This document shows positions 17,151 to 25,472 of a DNA stretch of 36,672 bases, piece after piece. The notes beneath the pieces were generated by a model. That model did no database searches. It saw only the letters and a list, made by a program, of their open reading frames with translations, and was not told the origin of the DNA. Made by a program: the position numbers and the translations under genes. Each line of letters begins with the position of its first letter. Position 1 is the stretch's first letter. Where the stretch lies: assembly GCA_021732605.1 (NCBI GenBank), contig JAKFUS010000030.1, forward strand, positions 1-36,672, read 5' to 3'. Source of the DNA: Betaproteobacteria bacterium (GTDB lineage: Bacteria; Pseudomonadota; Gammaproteobacteria; Burkholderiales; SG8-41).

Positions 17151-17246
17151 ATCGAATATACCTAATATGTGACTCATTATGAAGGCGTTTGCGCATTGCG
17201 CATCTGGAATCCCGTTCCCTTACTGCGCCCGCCGCCCAATCATCCG

Positions 17247-19025
17247 ATGAATCTGACCCGAACCCTAGTGTTGATTGCCAGCCTTGCCCTGGCGGCCTGT
17301 GCGCAGCCGCCGGTGCAATCTGCAGCTTCTCCGGCCGTTGGCGCCACGCCTGCCGACAAGCCCTTGCCGAAAGTGGTGACGCAGTTGCCCGCTGCACGGG
17401 TCTCACCCCTGCCCAACATTGAGTTGAGCGAATCAATTCTGTTCAAGATTACGCTGGCCGAGATCGCAGTCCAGCGCGGCCAGCCGCATGTCGCCGTGCC
17501 GGCGTTCCTCGAAGTCGCGCGCGAAACCAAAGATCCGCGGATCGCGCGACGTGCCACGGAAATCGCCTGGAACGCGCGGTTCATGCCGGCAGCGCTGGAA
17601 GCGGCGACCTTGTGGCTGCAGGCCGACCCGGAATCGGCGCGGGCGCGGCAGACGGTGATCGCGTTGCTGGTCAACCAGTCGCGGCTCAACGACGCGCTGC
17701 CCCATCTCGAAAAATGGCTGACCGGCGATCCGGAACAGGTCGGACAGAATTTTCTGCAGTTGTCGACGCTGGTGGCCGGTCATCAGGACAAGCCGGCAAT
17801 ACTCAAGTTGCTGCGCACACTGGCGGCAAAATATCCGCAGGTGCCGGAAGCCAGTCTCGCGGTGGCCCAGGCGGCGTGGAATGCGAACGACCAGCCCGCG
17901 GCGCTGGTCGCGTCGCGCCAGGCGCTCAAGCTCCGGCCGGATTGGGAGCTCGCCGCGCTGTTTCATGCGCAGGCGCTGCAGCGCACTTCGGCGGAAGAGG
18001 CGATGGTTTTTCTGCAGGCTTTCGTCAAGGCGCATCCGGGCGCACGCGATGCGCGGTTGAATTACGCCCGCATGCTGGTTACTGCGGGGCGTTTTCCCGA
18101 GGCACGCAAGCAGTTTGAGGTGTTGCTCGGCGAGGCGCCGAACAACGCCGAGATCACCATGGCAGTGGCCACGCTGTCGATCCAGGCCAAGGATTATGTC
18201 GCCGCAGAAGCGCAATTGCGGCGCGCGCTGGACATCGGCCACAAGGACCCGGACATGGTGCGGATGTACCTGGGACAGGTCAACGAGGAGTTGAAGCGCA
18301 ATGACGAGGCGCTGAAGTGGTATGCCGCCGTCACGCAGGGCGAGCAGTACATTCCAGCGCAGGCCCGTTATGCCGGCGTGCTGGTGAAACAGGGCAAACT
18401 CAGCGAGGCGCGTCGCCATTTGCAGGCGGTCGAAACCGCTGATGTACAGCAGCGCACGCAACTCACGCTGGCCGAGGCGGGACTGCTGCGCGAGGCCAAT
18501 GCTTACCAGGAAGCTTTTGATTTCCTCAGCGCAGCGCTCGCGCGCGCGCCGGATTCGCCGGATCTGCTGTATGACCACGCGATGGCAGCAGAGAAAATCA
18601 ACCGTGTTGATGTGCTCGAGGCCAACCTGCGCAAGGTGATCGCGATGCGGCCGACCCATGCCCATGCCTACAATGCACTGGGCTACACGCTGGCCGATCG
18701 CAATCAGCGGTTACCCGAAGCGCTCACGCTGATCGAGACCGCGCACAAACTGGCGCCGGAAGACCCGTTTATCCTCGACAGCCTGGGCTGGGTGCTGCAC
18801 CGATTGGGGCGGAACGAGGAGGGCCTGGGGTATCTGCAGCGTTCATTCGAGTTGCGGCCAGACGCTGAAATCGCCGCCCACCTCGGCGAAGTGTTGTGGC
18901 TGCTCGGGCGGCAGTCGGAAGCGCGCAAGGTATGGTCGGATGCGCTGCGCGATCATCCCAAGAACGAGGTGCTGCAAGGCACCGTGAAGCGCCTCGCCCC
19001 CGTCGTTCTGCAAACGGCGCAATGA
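17247..19025 (+). CDS. Tetratricopeptide repeat lipoprotein upstream of lolB
   Basis: This 592-residue protein has a lipoprotein signal ending in LAAC (C18 lipidated) and then an almost unbroken set of TPR/helical hairpin repeats, clearest near the C-terminus (HAYNALGYTLADRNQRLPEA, then FILDSLGWVLHRLGRNEEG). I use ATG 17247, since it gives a proper signal peptide; an upstream in-frame ATG at 17169 does not. No strong ribosome site is visible. The stop overlaps the lolB start (ATGA). TPR lipoproteins in this position are common in betaproteobacteria; a role in assembling outer-membrane or polysaccharide machinery is possible but unproven. Confidence 0.9.
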   Translation: MNLTRTLVLIASLALAACAQPPVQSAASPAVGATPADKPLPKVVTQLPAARVSPLPNIELSESILFKITLAEIAVQRGQPHVAVPAFLEVARETKDPRIARRATEIAWNARFMPAALEAATLWLQADPESARARQTVIALLVNQSRLNDALPHLEKWLTGDPEQVGQNFLQLSTLVAGHQDKPAILKLLRTLAAKYPQVPEASLAVAQAAWNANDQPAALVASRQALKLRPDWELAALFHAQALQRTSAEEAMVFLQAFVKAHPGARDARLNYARMLVTAGRFPEARKQFEVLLGEAPNNAEITMAVATLSIQAKDYVAAEAQLRRALDIGHKDPDMVRMYLGQVNEELKRNDEALKWYAAVTQGEQYIPAQARYAGVLVKQGKLSEARRHLQAVETADVQQRTQLTLAEAGLLREANAYQEAFDFLSAALARAPDSPDLLYDHAMAAEKINRVDVLEANLRKVIAMRPTHAHAYNALGYTLADRNQRLPEALTLIETAHKLAPEDPFILDSLGWVLHRLGRNEEGLGYLQRSFELRPDAEIAAHLGEVLWLLGRQSEARKVWSDALRDHPKNEVLQGTVKRLAPVVLQTAQ

Positions 19026-19597
19026 ATTTTCGCGTTACCCGGTTGTTGGCGGCGGCTGCCGCGGTGCTGCTTTGCGCCGGCTGCGCAATGTTTACTCCCG
19101 GCGCAAACGTTCCCGCAGCTGAACCCTTCGACATCCTTGGTCGCGTGCTGGCCAGCAGTGAAGGCCGCGCGTTTTCGGCCAATTTCCGCTGGCGCCATGC
19201 TGCGGCTGACAACGAGATCTGGCTGATGACGCCGATCGGGCAGACCCTCGCCTACATTGCCACCGACGCGAGTGGCGCCACCCTCACCACCGCCGATCAG
19301 CAGGAATACCGTGCGTTTTCGGTCGAAGGCCTGACGCGCCAGGCACTGGGCTGGCCGCTGCCCCTTGCCCAGTTGCAGCACTGGATTCGTGGTGCAACCG
19401 TACCGGACAGCGCGACTGCAGCCGTTAACCGCGATGCCCGCGGCCGGCTGTTGCTGCTGGAGCAGGAGGGCTGGAGCATTCGTTATGTTTACCCAGAAAC
19501 CGGCGACGGCATTTTGCCGCGGCAACTGGAGTTGACGCAGGGCGGCCAGCGCATCCGCATGGTTGTTGATGAATGGCGCGCGCAGGAGGGAGGGTGA
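19022..19597 (+). CDS. lolB: Outer-membrane lipoprotein receptor LolB
   Basis: LolB accepts lipoproteins from LolA and inserts them into the outer membrane. The 191-residue protein has a lipobox CAGC (C21), then a LolB fold: FDILGRVLASSEGRAFSANFRWRH, with WLMTPIGQTLAYI, GWPLPLAQLQHWIRG, and EGWSIRYV, in the usual order. It starts inside the TPR gene stop (4-bp overlap) and is followed 7 nt later by ispE, the conserved lolB-ispE pairing. Length is typical. Confidence 0.93.
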   Translation: MNFRVTRLLAAAAAVLLCAGCAMFTPGANVPAAEPFDILGRVLASSEGRAFSANFRWRHAAADNEIWLMTPIGQTLAYIATDASGATLTTADQQEYRAFSVEGLTRQALGWPLPLAQLQHWIRGATVPDSATAAVNRDARGRLLLLEQEGWSIRYVYPETGDGILPRQLELTQGGQRIRMVVDEWRAQEGG

Positions 19598-19604
19598 TGC
19601 GGCA

Positions 19605-20468
19605 ATGAGCGATTGGTCATTGCACGACATGGCCGGTTTTCCGGCGCCGGCCAAACTCAATCTGATGTTGCGCGTGACCGGCCGACGCGCCGACGGTTAT
19701 CACCTGCTGCAGACCGTGTTCCGTTTCATCGATTACGGCGATACCGTGCGGTTGCGGGTACGCCGTGACGGCGTCATTGCCCGGTTGCGACCGCTGCCGG
19801 GCGTTGCCGCGGCCGATGACCTGACGGTGCGCGCTGCGCGTGCGCTGCAGGCGGCGACCGGAACAAAGCTGGGGGCGGATATCGCCGTCGAAAAACGCCT
19901 GCCATTCGGCGGTGGACTGGGCGGCGGCAGTTCGGATGCCGCGACCGCCCTGCTGGCGCTGAACCATTTGTGGGGCACCGGATTGTCGCGCAAGCGTTTG
20001 CAGGATCTGGCGCTGCCGCTGGGCGCCGACGTCCCGGTATTCATCTATGGCCAGACCGCCCTGGCCGGGGGGGTGGGCGAGGTTCTGGCGCCGCTGCCCG
20101 TGGCGCCGGCCTGGTATCTGGTGCTGGTGCCCCCGGTGGCGGTGGCCACGGCCCAGATTTTCCAGCATCCGGAATTGAAACGGGACTCGGAACCGATTAA
20201 AATACAAGGCTTTTCCGCGCTGGCAGGGAATGATCTCGAACCTCTGGTTTGCAGACTCTACCCGGAAGTTGCCAGGCATCTCGCATGGCTTAAATCGGTC
20301 GGCGGGGCGCAGATGACCGGATCCGGCGCCTGTATGTTTGCGGCGTTTGCCGATGAGTCGGGGGCGCAGCGGTCGTTGCAGGCTTGTCCGCCCGATATGT
20401 TTGGGTTTGTGGCGCGGGGGCTGGATGTGCATCCCTTGCACGGTTTGGCGGATTTAAGTGAGGAATGA
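19605..20468 (+). CDS. ispE: 4-diphosphocytidyl-2-C-methyl-D-erythritol kinase
   Basis: IspE is the GHMP kinase of the non-mevalonate isoprenoid pathway. The 287-residue protein carries PAPAKLNLMLRVTGRRADGYH (substrate lysine), the ATP-binding glycine loop PFGGGLGGGSSDAA, the catalytic aspartate in LGADVPVF, and the C-terminal MTGSGACMFA. I start at ATG 19605, preceded by a GGAGGGAGGG tract at proper spacing; an earlier in-frame start inside lolB is less likely. It is followed by tRNA-Gln and prs, the usual betaproteobacterial order. Confidence 0.96.
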   Translation: MSDWSLHDMAGFPAPAKLNLMLRVTGRRADGYHLLQTVFRFIDYGDTVRLRVRRDGVIARLRPLPGVAAADDLTVRAARALQAATGTKLGADIAVEKRLPFGGGLGGGSSDAATALLALNHLWGTGLSRKRLQDLALPLGADVPVFIYGQTALAGGVGEVLAPLPVAPAWYLVLVPPVAVATAQIFQHPELKRDSEPIKIQGFSALAGNDLEPLVCRLYPEVARHLAWLKSVGGAQMTGSGACMFAAFADESGAQRSLQACPPDMFGFVARGLDVHPLHGLADLSEE

Positions 20469-20518
20469 CTGAGCGACTGATGCCGGAGGCGGTGTCGGGC
20501 GTGGCAGCAAAATTTGTT

Positions 20519-20557
20519 GTTTGCAGTAAAGGTTTGCAGCAAGGGTTTGCAGTAAAG
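20519..20557. repeat. Tandem repeat, 13-nt period, three units
   Basis: Units GTTTGCAGTAAAG, GTTTGCAGCAAGG and GTTTGCAGTAAAG start at 20519, 20532 and 20545. The first and third are identical. The array ends 11 nt before the tRNA and may overlap its promoter region. Confidence 0.8.
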
Positions 20558-20568
20558 CGGAGTTCAGT

Positions 20569-20645
20569 TGGGGAGTCGCCAAGCTGGTTAAGGCACTGGA
20601 TTTTGATTCCAGCATGCGAAGGTTCGAATCCTTCCTCCCCAGCCA
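20569..20645 (+). tRNA. tRNA-Gln (anticodon TTG), CCA encoded
   Basis: A complete cloverleaf can be drawn: acceptor TGGGGAG (20569-20575) with CTCCCCA (20635-20641), anticodon stem CTGGA/TCCAG with loop TTTTGAT giving anticodon TTG, T-arm GAAGG-TTCGAAT-CCTTC, discriminator G at 20642, and a genomically encoded CCA. The D-loop contains GG in CTGGTTAAGGC. It reads CAA and, by wobble, CAG. Position between ispE and prs is the common betaproteobacterial arrangement. Confidence 0.97.
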
Positions 20646-20708
20646 CTTGGTTGTTGCGGCAGGTTTGCGGTTGGGACGATTTGCCGCAAATTTTCCAGGG
20701 GGTGTGTG

Positions 20709-21659
20709 GTGGCGCTAGACAGGCTGATGGTGTTTACCGGCAATGCCAATCCGCGGCTCGCGGAGGCGGTGGTGAACCATCTCGACATCCACATCGGCCG
20801 CGCCAAGGTCGGGCGGTTCAGCGACGGCGAGGTGATGGTGGAAATCCTCGAAAACGTCCGCGGCAAGGATGTGTTCATTCTGCAGTCGATCTGTGCGCCG
20901 ACCAACGACACACTGATGGAACTGCTGGTGATGGTGGATGCGCTGAAACGGGCTTCGGCGGGGCGCGTCACTGCAGCGATCCCGTATATGGGGTACGCAC
21001 GGCAGGACCGGAGGCCGAACTCGGCGCGGGTGCCGATTACCGCCAAGGTTGTGGCGAACATGATGAGCAGCGTGGGTGTGGACCGCGTGCTGACCATGGA
21101 TCTGCACTCGGAACAGATCCAGGGATTTTTTGATATCCCGGTGGACAATATTTATTCCGGGCCGATCATGCTCGGTGACATCTGGAAGCACGATTACAAG
21201 CAGCTGGTCGTGGTGTCGCCGGACGTCGGTGGTGTGGTGCGGGCGCGGGCGCTGGCGAAACGGCTGGAAGCCGACCTGGCGATCATCGACAAACGCCGGC
21301 CGCGGCCCAATGTTGCGACGGTGATGAACATCATCGGCGAGATCGAGGGACGTACCTGTGTGATCGTCGATGACATGGTGGATACGGCGAATACGCTGTG
21401 CGAAGCCGCTGCGGCGTTGAAAAAACATGGTGCCGAGAAGGTGTTTGCTTATTGCACGCATGCGGTGCTGTCGGGGTCGGCGGTGGAACGCATTACCGGG
21501 TCGGCAATCGACGAAATCGTCGTCACCGATACCATCCCGCTGACGGAAGCGGCGCGCAAGTGCGCGAAGATCCGCGTGCTGACGGTGTCCGGGCTGATGG
21601 CGGAAACGATGCGCCGCATCAGCGCTGAGGATTCGGTGAGTTCGCTGTTCGTGGAATAA
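20709..21659 (+). CDS. prs: Ribose-phosphate pyrophosphokinase
   Basis: PRPP synthase transfers pyrophosphate from ATP to ribose 5-phosphate, feeding nucleotide, histidine and NAD synthesis. The 316-residue protein has [24 protein letters not shown], the flexible-loop YARQDRR, and the PRPP-binding [15 protein letters not shown] prefer GTG 20709 ([10 protein letters not shown]), which matches family N-termini and sits six bases after AGGGGG; GTG 20706 and ATG 20727 are also in frame. A strong terminator lies downstream. Confidence 0.97.
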   Translation: MALDRLMVFTGNANPRLAEAVVNHLDIHIGRAKVGRFSDGEVMVEILENVRGKDVFILQSICAPTNDTLMELLVMVDALKRASAGRVTAAIPYMGYARQDRRPNSARVPITAKVVANMMSSVGVDRVLTMDLHSEQIQGFFDIPVDNIYSGPIMLGDIWKHDYKQLVVVSPDVGGVVRARALAKRLEADLAIIDKRRPRPNVATVMNIIGEIEGRTCVIVDDMVDTANTLCEAAAALKKHGAEKVFAYCTHAVLSGSAVERITGSAIDEIVVTDTIPLTEAARKCAKIRVLTVSGLMAETMRRISAEDSVSSLFVE

Positions 21660-21744
21660 GGATTCGCGCCCAAAGTGCTCGGGCGCACCGGAAAGCGGGA
21701 CGGCGCCATAAGTTGGATTTGCGCCCAAACAGCTCGGGCGCACC
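21660..21744. repeat. Two 30-nt direct repeats, each with a GCGCCC/GGGCGC hairpin
   Basis: Copies at 21660-21689 and 21715-21744 differ at four positions at most. Each contains GCGCCC...GGGCGC, able to form a 6-bp stem. They lie between the prs stop and the terminator, so a prs transcript would end in three consecutive hairpins. Confidence 0.75.
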
Positions 21745-21789
21745 TTAAAAGCTCGTGCTGATGAATGTGTTGGAAGTAAAGGTTTTGTG

Positions 21790-21818
21790 GAAGCCGGAAA
21801 TTATCCCGGCTTCTTTTT
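21790..21818 (+). terminator. Intrinsic terminator after prs
   Basis: GAAGCCGG (21790-21797) pairs with CCGGCTTC (21806-21813) around an 8-nt loop, followed by TTTTT (21814-21818). It separates prs from rplY. Confidence 0.88.
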
Positions 21819-21821
21819 AAC

Positions 21822-21848
21822 GCGGGAATACTGGTCGCGGATTCCCGC
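21822..21848 (+). promoter_or_regulatory. Leader hairpin upstream of rplY
   Basis: GCGGGAAT (21822-21829) pairs with ATTCCCGC (21841-21848) around an 11-nt loop, ending 17 nt before the rplY ATG. There is no T-run, so it is not a terminator. If the rplY transcript starts upstream it could be a leader structure; autoregulation by bL25 is speculation. Confidence 0.4.
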
Positions 21849-21865
21849 AATTACTGGAGAGTGAA

Positions 21866-22579
21866 ATGAAGATCGAAGTTACTGCGTTTACGCGTACGAA
21901 AGAGGGCAAGGGTGCGAGCCGCCGCCTGCGTACGACGGGACGCGTTCCCGGCGTGATTTATGGCGCCGGCAAGGACGCGCAAAGTGTTGAGTTTGACCAC
22001 AAGGCGCTGCTGCGTCACCTGAAACTGGAAGCATTCCATTCGTCGATTCTCGACATGACCCTGGAAGGCGCCAAAGATCGCGTACTGCTGCGCGATTTCC
22101 AGATGCATCCCTGGAAAGAGCAGGTGCAGCATGTCGACTTCCAGCGCGTCGACCCGAAGAAAAAAATTCACATGGCGGTGCCGCTGCACTTCATGAATGC
22201 CGAGATTTCGCCCGGCGTGAAGCTCGGCAAGGGCGTGGTGCAGCACATCCTCAACGAGCTGGAGATTCACTGTCTGCCGGATGATCTGCCGGAATACATT
22301 GAAGTCGACCTGAAAGATCTCGAACTCGGTCATTCGATGCACGTGTCCGATCTGGTGCTGCCCAAGGGTGTCGAGCCCTTGCCCAAAGTGAAGGCCGACA
22401 ATGCATCAGTGGTCACGGTGCAGGTGCCGAAGGAAGTGGCGGTTGAGGAAGTGGCCGCGCCGGTTACCGAAATTACCGCGCAGGCGCCGGAAGCTGCAGC
22501 GGGTGCTGCGGCCGCCGGTGGCGACAAGAAAGACGGCGACAAGAAACCTGCCGAGAAGAAACCTGCTGAGAAGAAGTAA
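21866..22579 (+). CDS. rplY: 50S ribosomal protein bL25 (long CTC form)
   Basis: This 237-residue protein has the N-terminal 5S-rRNA binding domain (TAFTRTKEGKGASRRLR, then RVPGVIYGAG) and the C-terminal TL5/CTC beta domain (about residues 95-185, LPDDLPEYIEVDLKDLELGHS). The last 50 residues are an alanine-rich linker and a lysine-rich tail of GDKK/PAEKK repeats, common in the long betaproteobacterial form. TGGAGAG precedes the start. A strong terminator follows. Gene order prs-rplY-pth-ychF is conserved. Confidence 0.96.
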   Translation: MKIEVTAFTRTKEGKGASRRLRTTGRVPGVIYGAGKDAQSVEFDHKALLRHLKLEAFHSSILDMTLEGAKDRVLLRDFQMHPWKEQVQHVDFQRVDPKKKIHMAVPLHFMNAEISPGVKLGKGVVQHILNELEIHCLPDDLPEYIEVDLKDLELGHSMHVSDLVLPKGVEPLPKVKADNASVVTVQVPKEVAVEEVAAPVTEITAQAPEAAAGAAAAGGDKKDGDKKPAEKKPAEKK

Positions 22580-22622
22580 TCATGCGAAGCGCCGGCCGCT
22601 TGCGGCTGGTGCGATCGAACGG

Positions 22623-22658
22623 CGCCCGCCAGAGCTCTTTATGCTGGCGGGCGTTTTT
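22623..22658 (+). terminator. Intrinsic terminator after rplY
   Basis: A perfect 10-bp stem, CGCCCGCCAG (22623-22632) with CTGGCGGGCG (22644-22653), is followed by TTTTT (22654-22658). Confidence 0.93.
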
Positions 22659-22668
22659 ATTAAAAATG

Positions 22669-22686
22669 TAATAAAAACAATAGGTT
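22669..22686 (+). repeat. AT-rich spacer motif, copy 4
   Basis: The plus strand reads TAATAAAAACAATAGGTT, immediately after the rplY terminator and about 85 nt before pth. Confidence 0.45.
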
Positions 22687-22770
22687 AATGTATCATCCGG
22701 GTGGCGGTTCAGAATCGGGAAAAAGCGCGGAAATTAGCGACGTCAATGAGCACGTAAATAAGCGGACATC

Positions 22771-23364
22771 ATGAAACTGGTCGTCGGATTGGGAAATCCG
22801 GGAAAAAAATACGCAGCCACGCGGCATAACGCGGGCTTTTGGTGGATCGACGCTTTGGCGCGATCGGTCGGGGCCGAGTGCCGCCAGGAGGCGCGTTTTC
22901 ATGGCGAAGTCGCGAAAATTCCCGGCGCTGCTGGTGAAATCTGGCTGCTGAAACCGGCGACCTATATGAACGAATCGGGCCGCGCCGTTGGCGCGCTCGC
23001 GGATTTTTTCAAGATCGAAGCGGCGGACATCCTGATCGTGCACGATGAACTCGATCTCGCCCCCGGCGTGGTCAAACTGAAATTCGGTGGCAGCGCCTCC
23101 GGCAACGGTGTGCGCAGCGTGGCCGCCCGGCTCGGCAGCAAGGACTTCTGGCGTTTGCGCATTGGCATCGGACACCCGCGCGAGTTGGCGGCGAGCGAAC
23201 AGGAAGTGGTTGATTACGTGCTGCATGCGCCGCGCGTCGAAGAGCAGCGTGCCATCGATGACGCGCTGTCCCGTGCGCACGACGTATGGCCGCTGATCGC
23301 CGCCAACGACATGCAAGCGGCCATGCTGCGCCTGCATACCAAACCCGCGGAGGGTGCTGCATGA
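22771..23364 (+). CDS. pth: Peptidyl-tRNA hydrolase with an altered active-site loop
   Basis: Pth recycles peptidyl-tRNAs released from ribosomes. The 197-residue protein has N9 (GLGNPG), catalytic H19 (TRHNAGF), N67 (ATYMNESG) and D92 (VHDELDL), equal to E. coli N10, H20, N68 and D93. The loop normally written GGGHGGHNGL (or GGGSGGHNGL in many betaproteobacteria) reads GGSASGNGV: one residue shorter, with the position of conserved H113 now G111, while N112 (N114 in E. coli) remains. H113 helps place substrate, so activity may be lower or differently tuned. Everything else, including RLRIGIGHP, is standard. Confidence 0.93.
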   Translation: MKLVVGLGNPGKKYAATRHNAGFWWIDALARSVGAECRQEARFHGEVAKIPGAAGEIWLLKPATYMNESGRAVGALADFFKIEAADILIVHDELDLAPGVVKLKFGGSASGNGVRSVAARLGSKDFWRLRIGIGHPRELAASEQEVVDYVLHAPRVEEQRAIDDALSRAHDVWPLIAANDMQAAMLRLHTKPAEGAA

Positions 23365-23419
23365 CCGTCCTTGCTGTTCACCACGTTTTTTTCCATTTCT
23401 TTTTTACGGTTCAAAAATC

Positions 23420-24514
23420 ATGGCATTGAAATGCGGCATCGTTGGCCTGCCCAACGTCGGAAAATCCACGCTGTTCAACGCGCTGACCAAGGCGGGCATC
23501 GCCGCGGAGAATTATCCGTTTTGCACTATCGAGCCCAATGTCGGCATCGTCGAAGTGCCGGATGTGCGGCTGGACACGCTGGCGGCGCTGCAGAAACCCG
23601 AGAAAGTACTGCCGGCGACGGTGGAATTCGTCGACATCGCCGGGTTGGTGGCGGGCGCGTCCAAGGGAGAAGGGCTGGGCAACCAGTTTCTCGCCAACAT
23701 CCGGGAAACCGATGCGATTGCGCATGTGGTGCGCTGCTTTGAAGACGAAAACGTGATTCATGTCGCCGGCCGCATCGATCCGCTGGATGACATCGAAATC
23801 ATCAACACCGAACTGGCGCTGGCCGATCTGACGGCTGTCGAGCGCCAACTCGCAAAATCGGTGAAGCTGGCCAAGTCCGGCACGGACAAGGAGGCCAGCA
23901 AAATGGTGGCGGTGCTGGAAAAATGCCAGGCCACGCTCAACGAAGCGCGGCCGGTGCGTGCACTGGACCTGTCGGCGGAGGAGCAGGTGGTGCTGAAACC
24001 GCTGTGCCTGATCACTGCCAAGCCGACCATGTATGTCGCGAACGTGCGCGAGGGTGGTTTCGAAGGCAATCCGCACCTGGCTGCGGTGCTGGCGCTGGCG
24101 GCGAAGGAAAAGGCGCCGGTGGTAGCGGTGTGCGCGGCCATCGAAGCGGAAATCGGCGACATGAGCGATGAGGACAAGGCGATTTTTCTTGCCGACATGG
24201 GCATGAAAGAGCCCGGGCTCAACCGCGTCATCAGTGCTGGCTACACGCTGCTCGGGCTGCAGACCTATTTCACCGTCGGCCCGAAAGAGGTGCGGGCGTG
24301 GACCATCCATAAGGGGGACACCGCGCCGCAGGCGGCGGGGGCGATCCACACCGATTTTGAAAAGGGCTTCATCCGCGCCGAAGTGATCGCTTACGATGAT
24401 TATGTTGCCGCGAAGACCGAACTGGCCGCCAAGGAGGCTGGCAAGATGCGCCTCGAGGGCAAGGACTACATCGTCAAGGATGGCGATGTGATGCATTTCC
24501 GCTTCAATGTCTGA
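23420..24514 (+). CDS. ychF: Redox-regulated ATPase YchF (Obg-like)
   Basis: YchF/OLA1 is a ribosome-associated P-loop ATPase of the Obg family. The 364-residue protein starts [17 protein letters not shown] (Walker A), with [27 protein letters not shown] (G3), the NxxE-type G4 region VANVREG, and the C-terminal TGS domain ending in [13 protein letters not shown]. Length matches the family exactly. It follows pth by 55 nt, the usual pairing. No clear ribosome site precedes the ATG. Confidence 0.97.
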   Translation: MALKCGIVGLPNVGKSTLFNALTKAGIAAENYPFCTIEPNVGIVEVPDVRLDTLAALQKPEKVLPATVEFVDIAGLVAGASKGEGLGNQFLANIRETDAIAHVVRCFEDENVIHVAGRIDPLDDIEIINTELALADLTAVERQLAKSVKLAKSGTDKEASKMVAVLEKCQATLNEARPVRALDLSAEEQVVLKPLCLITAKPTMYVANVREGGFEGNPHLAAVLALAAKEKAPVVAVCAAIEAEIGDMSDEDKAIFLADMGMKEPGLNRVISAGYTLLGLQTYFTVGPKEVRAWTIHKGDTAPQAAGAIHTDFEKGFIRAEVIAYDDYVAAKTELAAKEAGKMRLEGKDYIVKDGDVMHFRFNV

Positions 24515-24648
24515 TTGAACGGGCCGCGCTGCCGTCTCTAAAGTTCATATTGTTGATGCCTGTGTGTTGATATCCCCGACTGCTTTTTCACTGCGGGTAT
24601 AAGGTCTATACTGCTTTGCATTGCAAGACTGGCAACGAGGAGGCGACG

Positions 24649-25452
24649 ATGCGTAATTTGCACAATTTCTTCGGTCTGGCGCGCGCAACGCGCGTATTTA
24701 GCGGCGTGGCAGCCGTATTGTTGATCAGCGGCTGTGCAGGGATCGGCGGTGATTATCGCTCCGGGATGGATGGCGAAGCCGTCATCAACGCCATCGAACA
24801 GGACGATGTTTCGTCTCTGCGCGCGATGGTCAGTCGCGGCACGCTCAACGTCAATCAAAGGTTGCGCGCGCCGGGTTATTCCGGCGGTGCGCCGTTGATC
24901 GCACTCGCGGCACGCGCCGGTTCGATTGAAACCCTGCGTTATCTGATCAGTGCCGGCGCTGACCTCAACGCCAGCACCCCGGTCAATGAAACGCCGCTGA
25001 TGCTGGCGGCGTATTTCCGTGACGAAGGCAATGTTTCAACCGACCGGCATGATGCAGCGGTGAGGCTGTTGGTTGAATCGGGTGCCAGCCTCGAGAATGC
25101 CCCGAACAATTACACCCCGCTGGCGTATGCCGCGTATAACAACCGGCAGCGCGCTCTGAGTTATCTGATTGAGCGCGGCGCACGCCTTGATGCCGATGCC
25201 AACGGCGGTATGGTGTACGTCAACACGCCTCTGATGATGGCTTCGATACAGGGGAACCGCGACGTGGTGCGGGTGCTGCTGGTGGCCGGCGCTGACCCGC
25301 TGATTCGCGTGCGCAACGGCCATACCGCCCGTGAATTTGCGTTGAAGTACAACCATACACATGTCACGCCATTGCTGGCCTGCGCCGAAAACCTGCCGTC
25401 AGGCATGCGTTATGCCCAGCATTGTGAAGGCCGCGTTGCTACGGCGCATTAA
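24649..25452 (+). CDS. Ankyrin-repeat lipoprotein
   Basis: This 267-residue protein has a lipoprotein signal with the lipobox ISGC and then four to five ankyrin repeats, for example GAPLIALAARAGSIETLRYLI, in which 33-residue spacing and the TPL(M/A)xAA motif recur (TPLMLAAYFR, TPLAYAAYNN, TPLMMASIQG). It is therefore a membrane-tethered periplasmic protein-binding scaffold. The ATG at 24649 is preceded by GAGGAGG at good spacing. A TATACT box at 24607-24612 could be its -10 element, with a poor -35. Convergent with the EamA gene, 20 nt apart. Partner unknown. Confidence 0.88.
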   Translation: MRNLHNFFGLARATRVFSGVAAVLLISGCAGIGGDYRSGMDGEAVINAIEQDDVSSLRAMVSRGTLNVNQRLRAPGYSGGAPLIALAARAGSIETLRYLISAGADLNASTPVNETPLMLAAYFRDEGNVSTDRHDAAVRLLVESGASLENAPNNYTPLAYAAYNNRQRALSYLIERGARLDADANGGMVYVNTPLMMASIQGNRDVVRVLLVAGADPLIRVRNGHTAREFALKYNHTHVTPLLACAENLPSGMRYAQHCEGRVATAH

Positions 25453-25472
25453 TTAACTGCAGAATTTAATGA

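Noticed and set aside
17433-18665. A 410-codon minus-strand open frame across the TPR gene
   Set aside because: Antisense shadow; the TPR protein on the plus strand has clear repeats and a lipobox.
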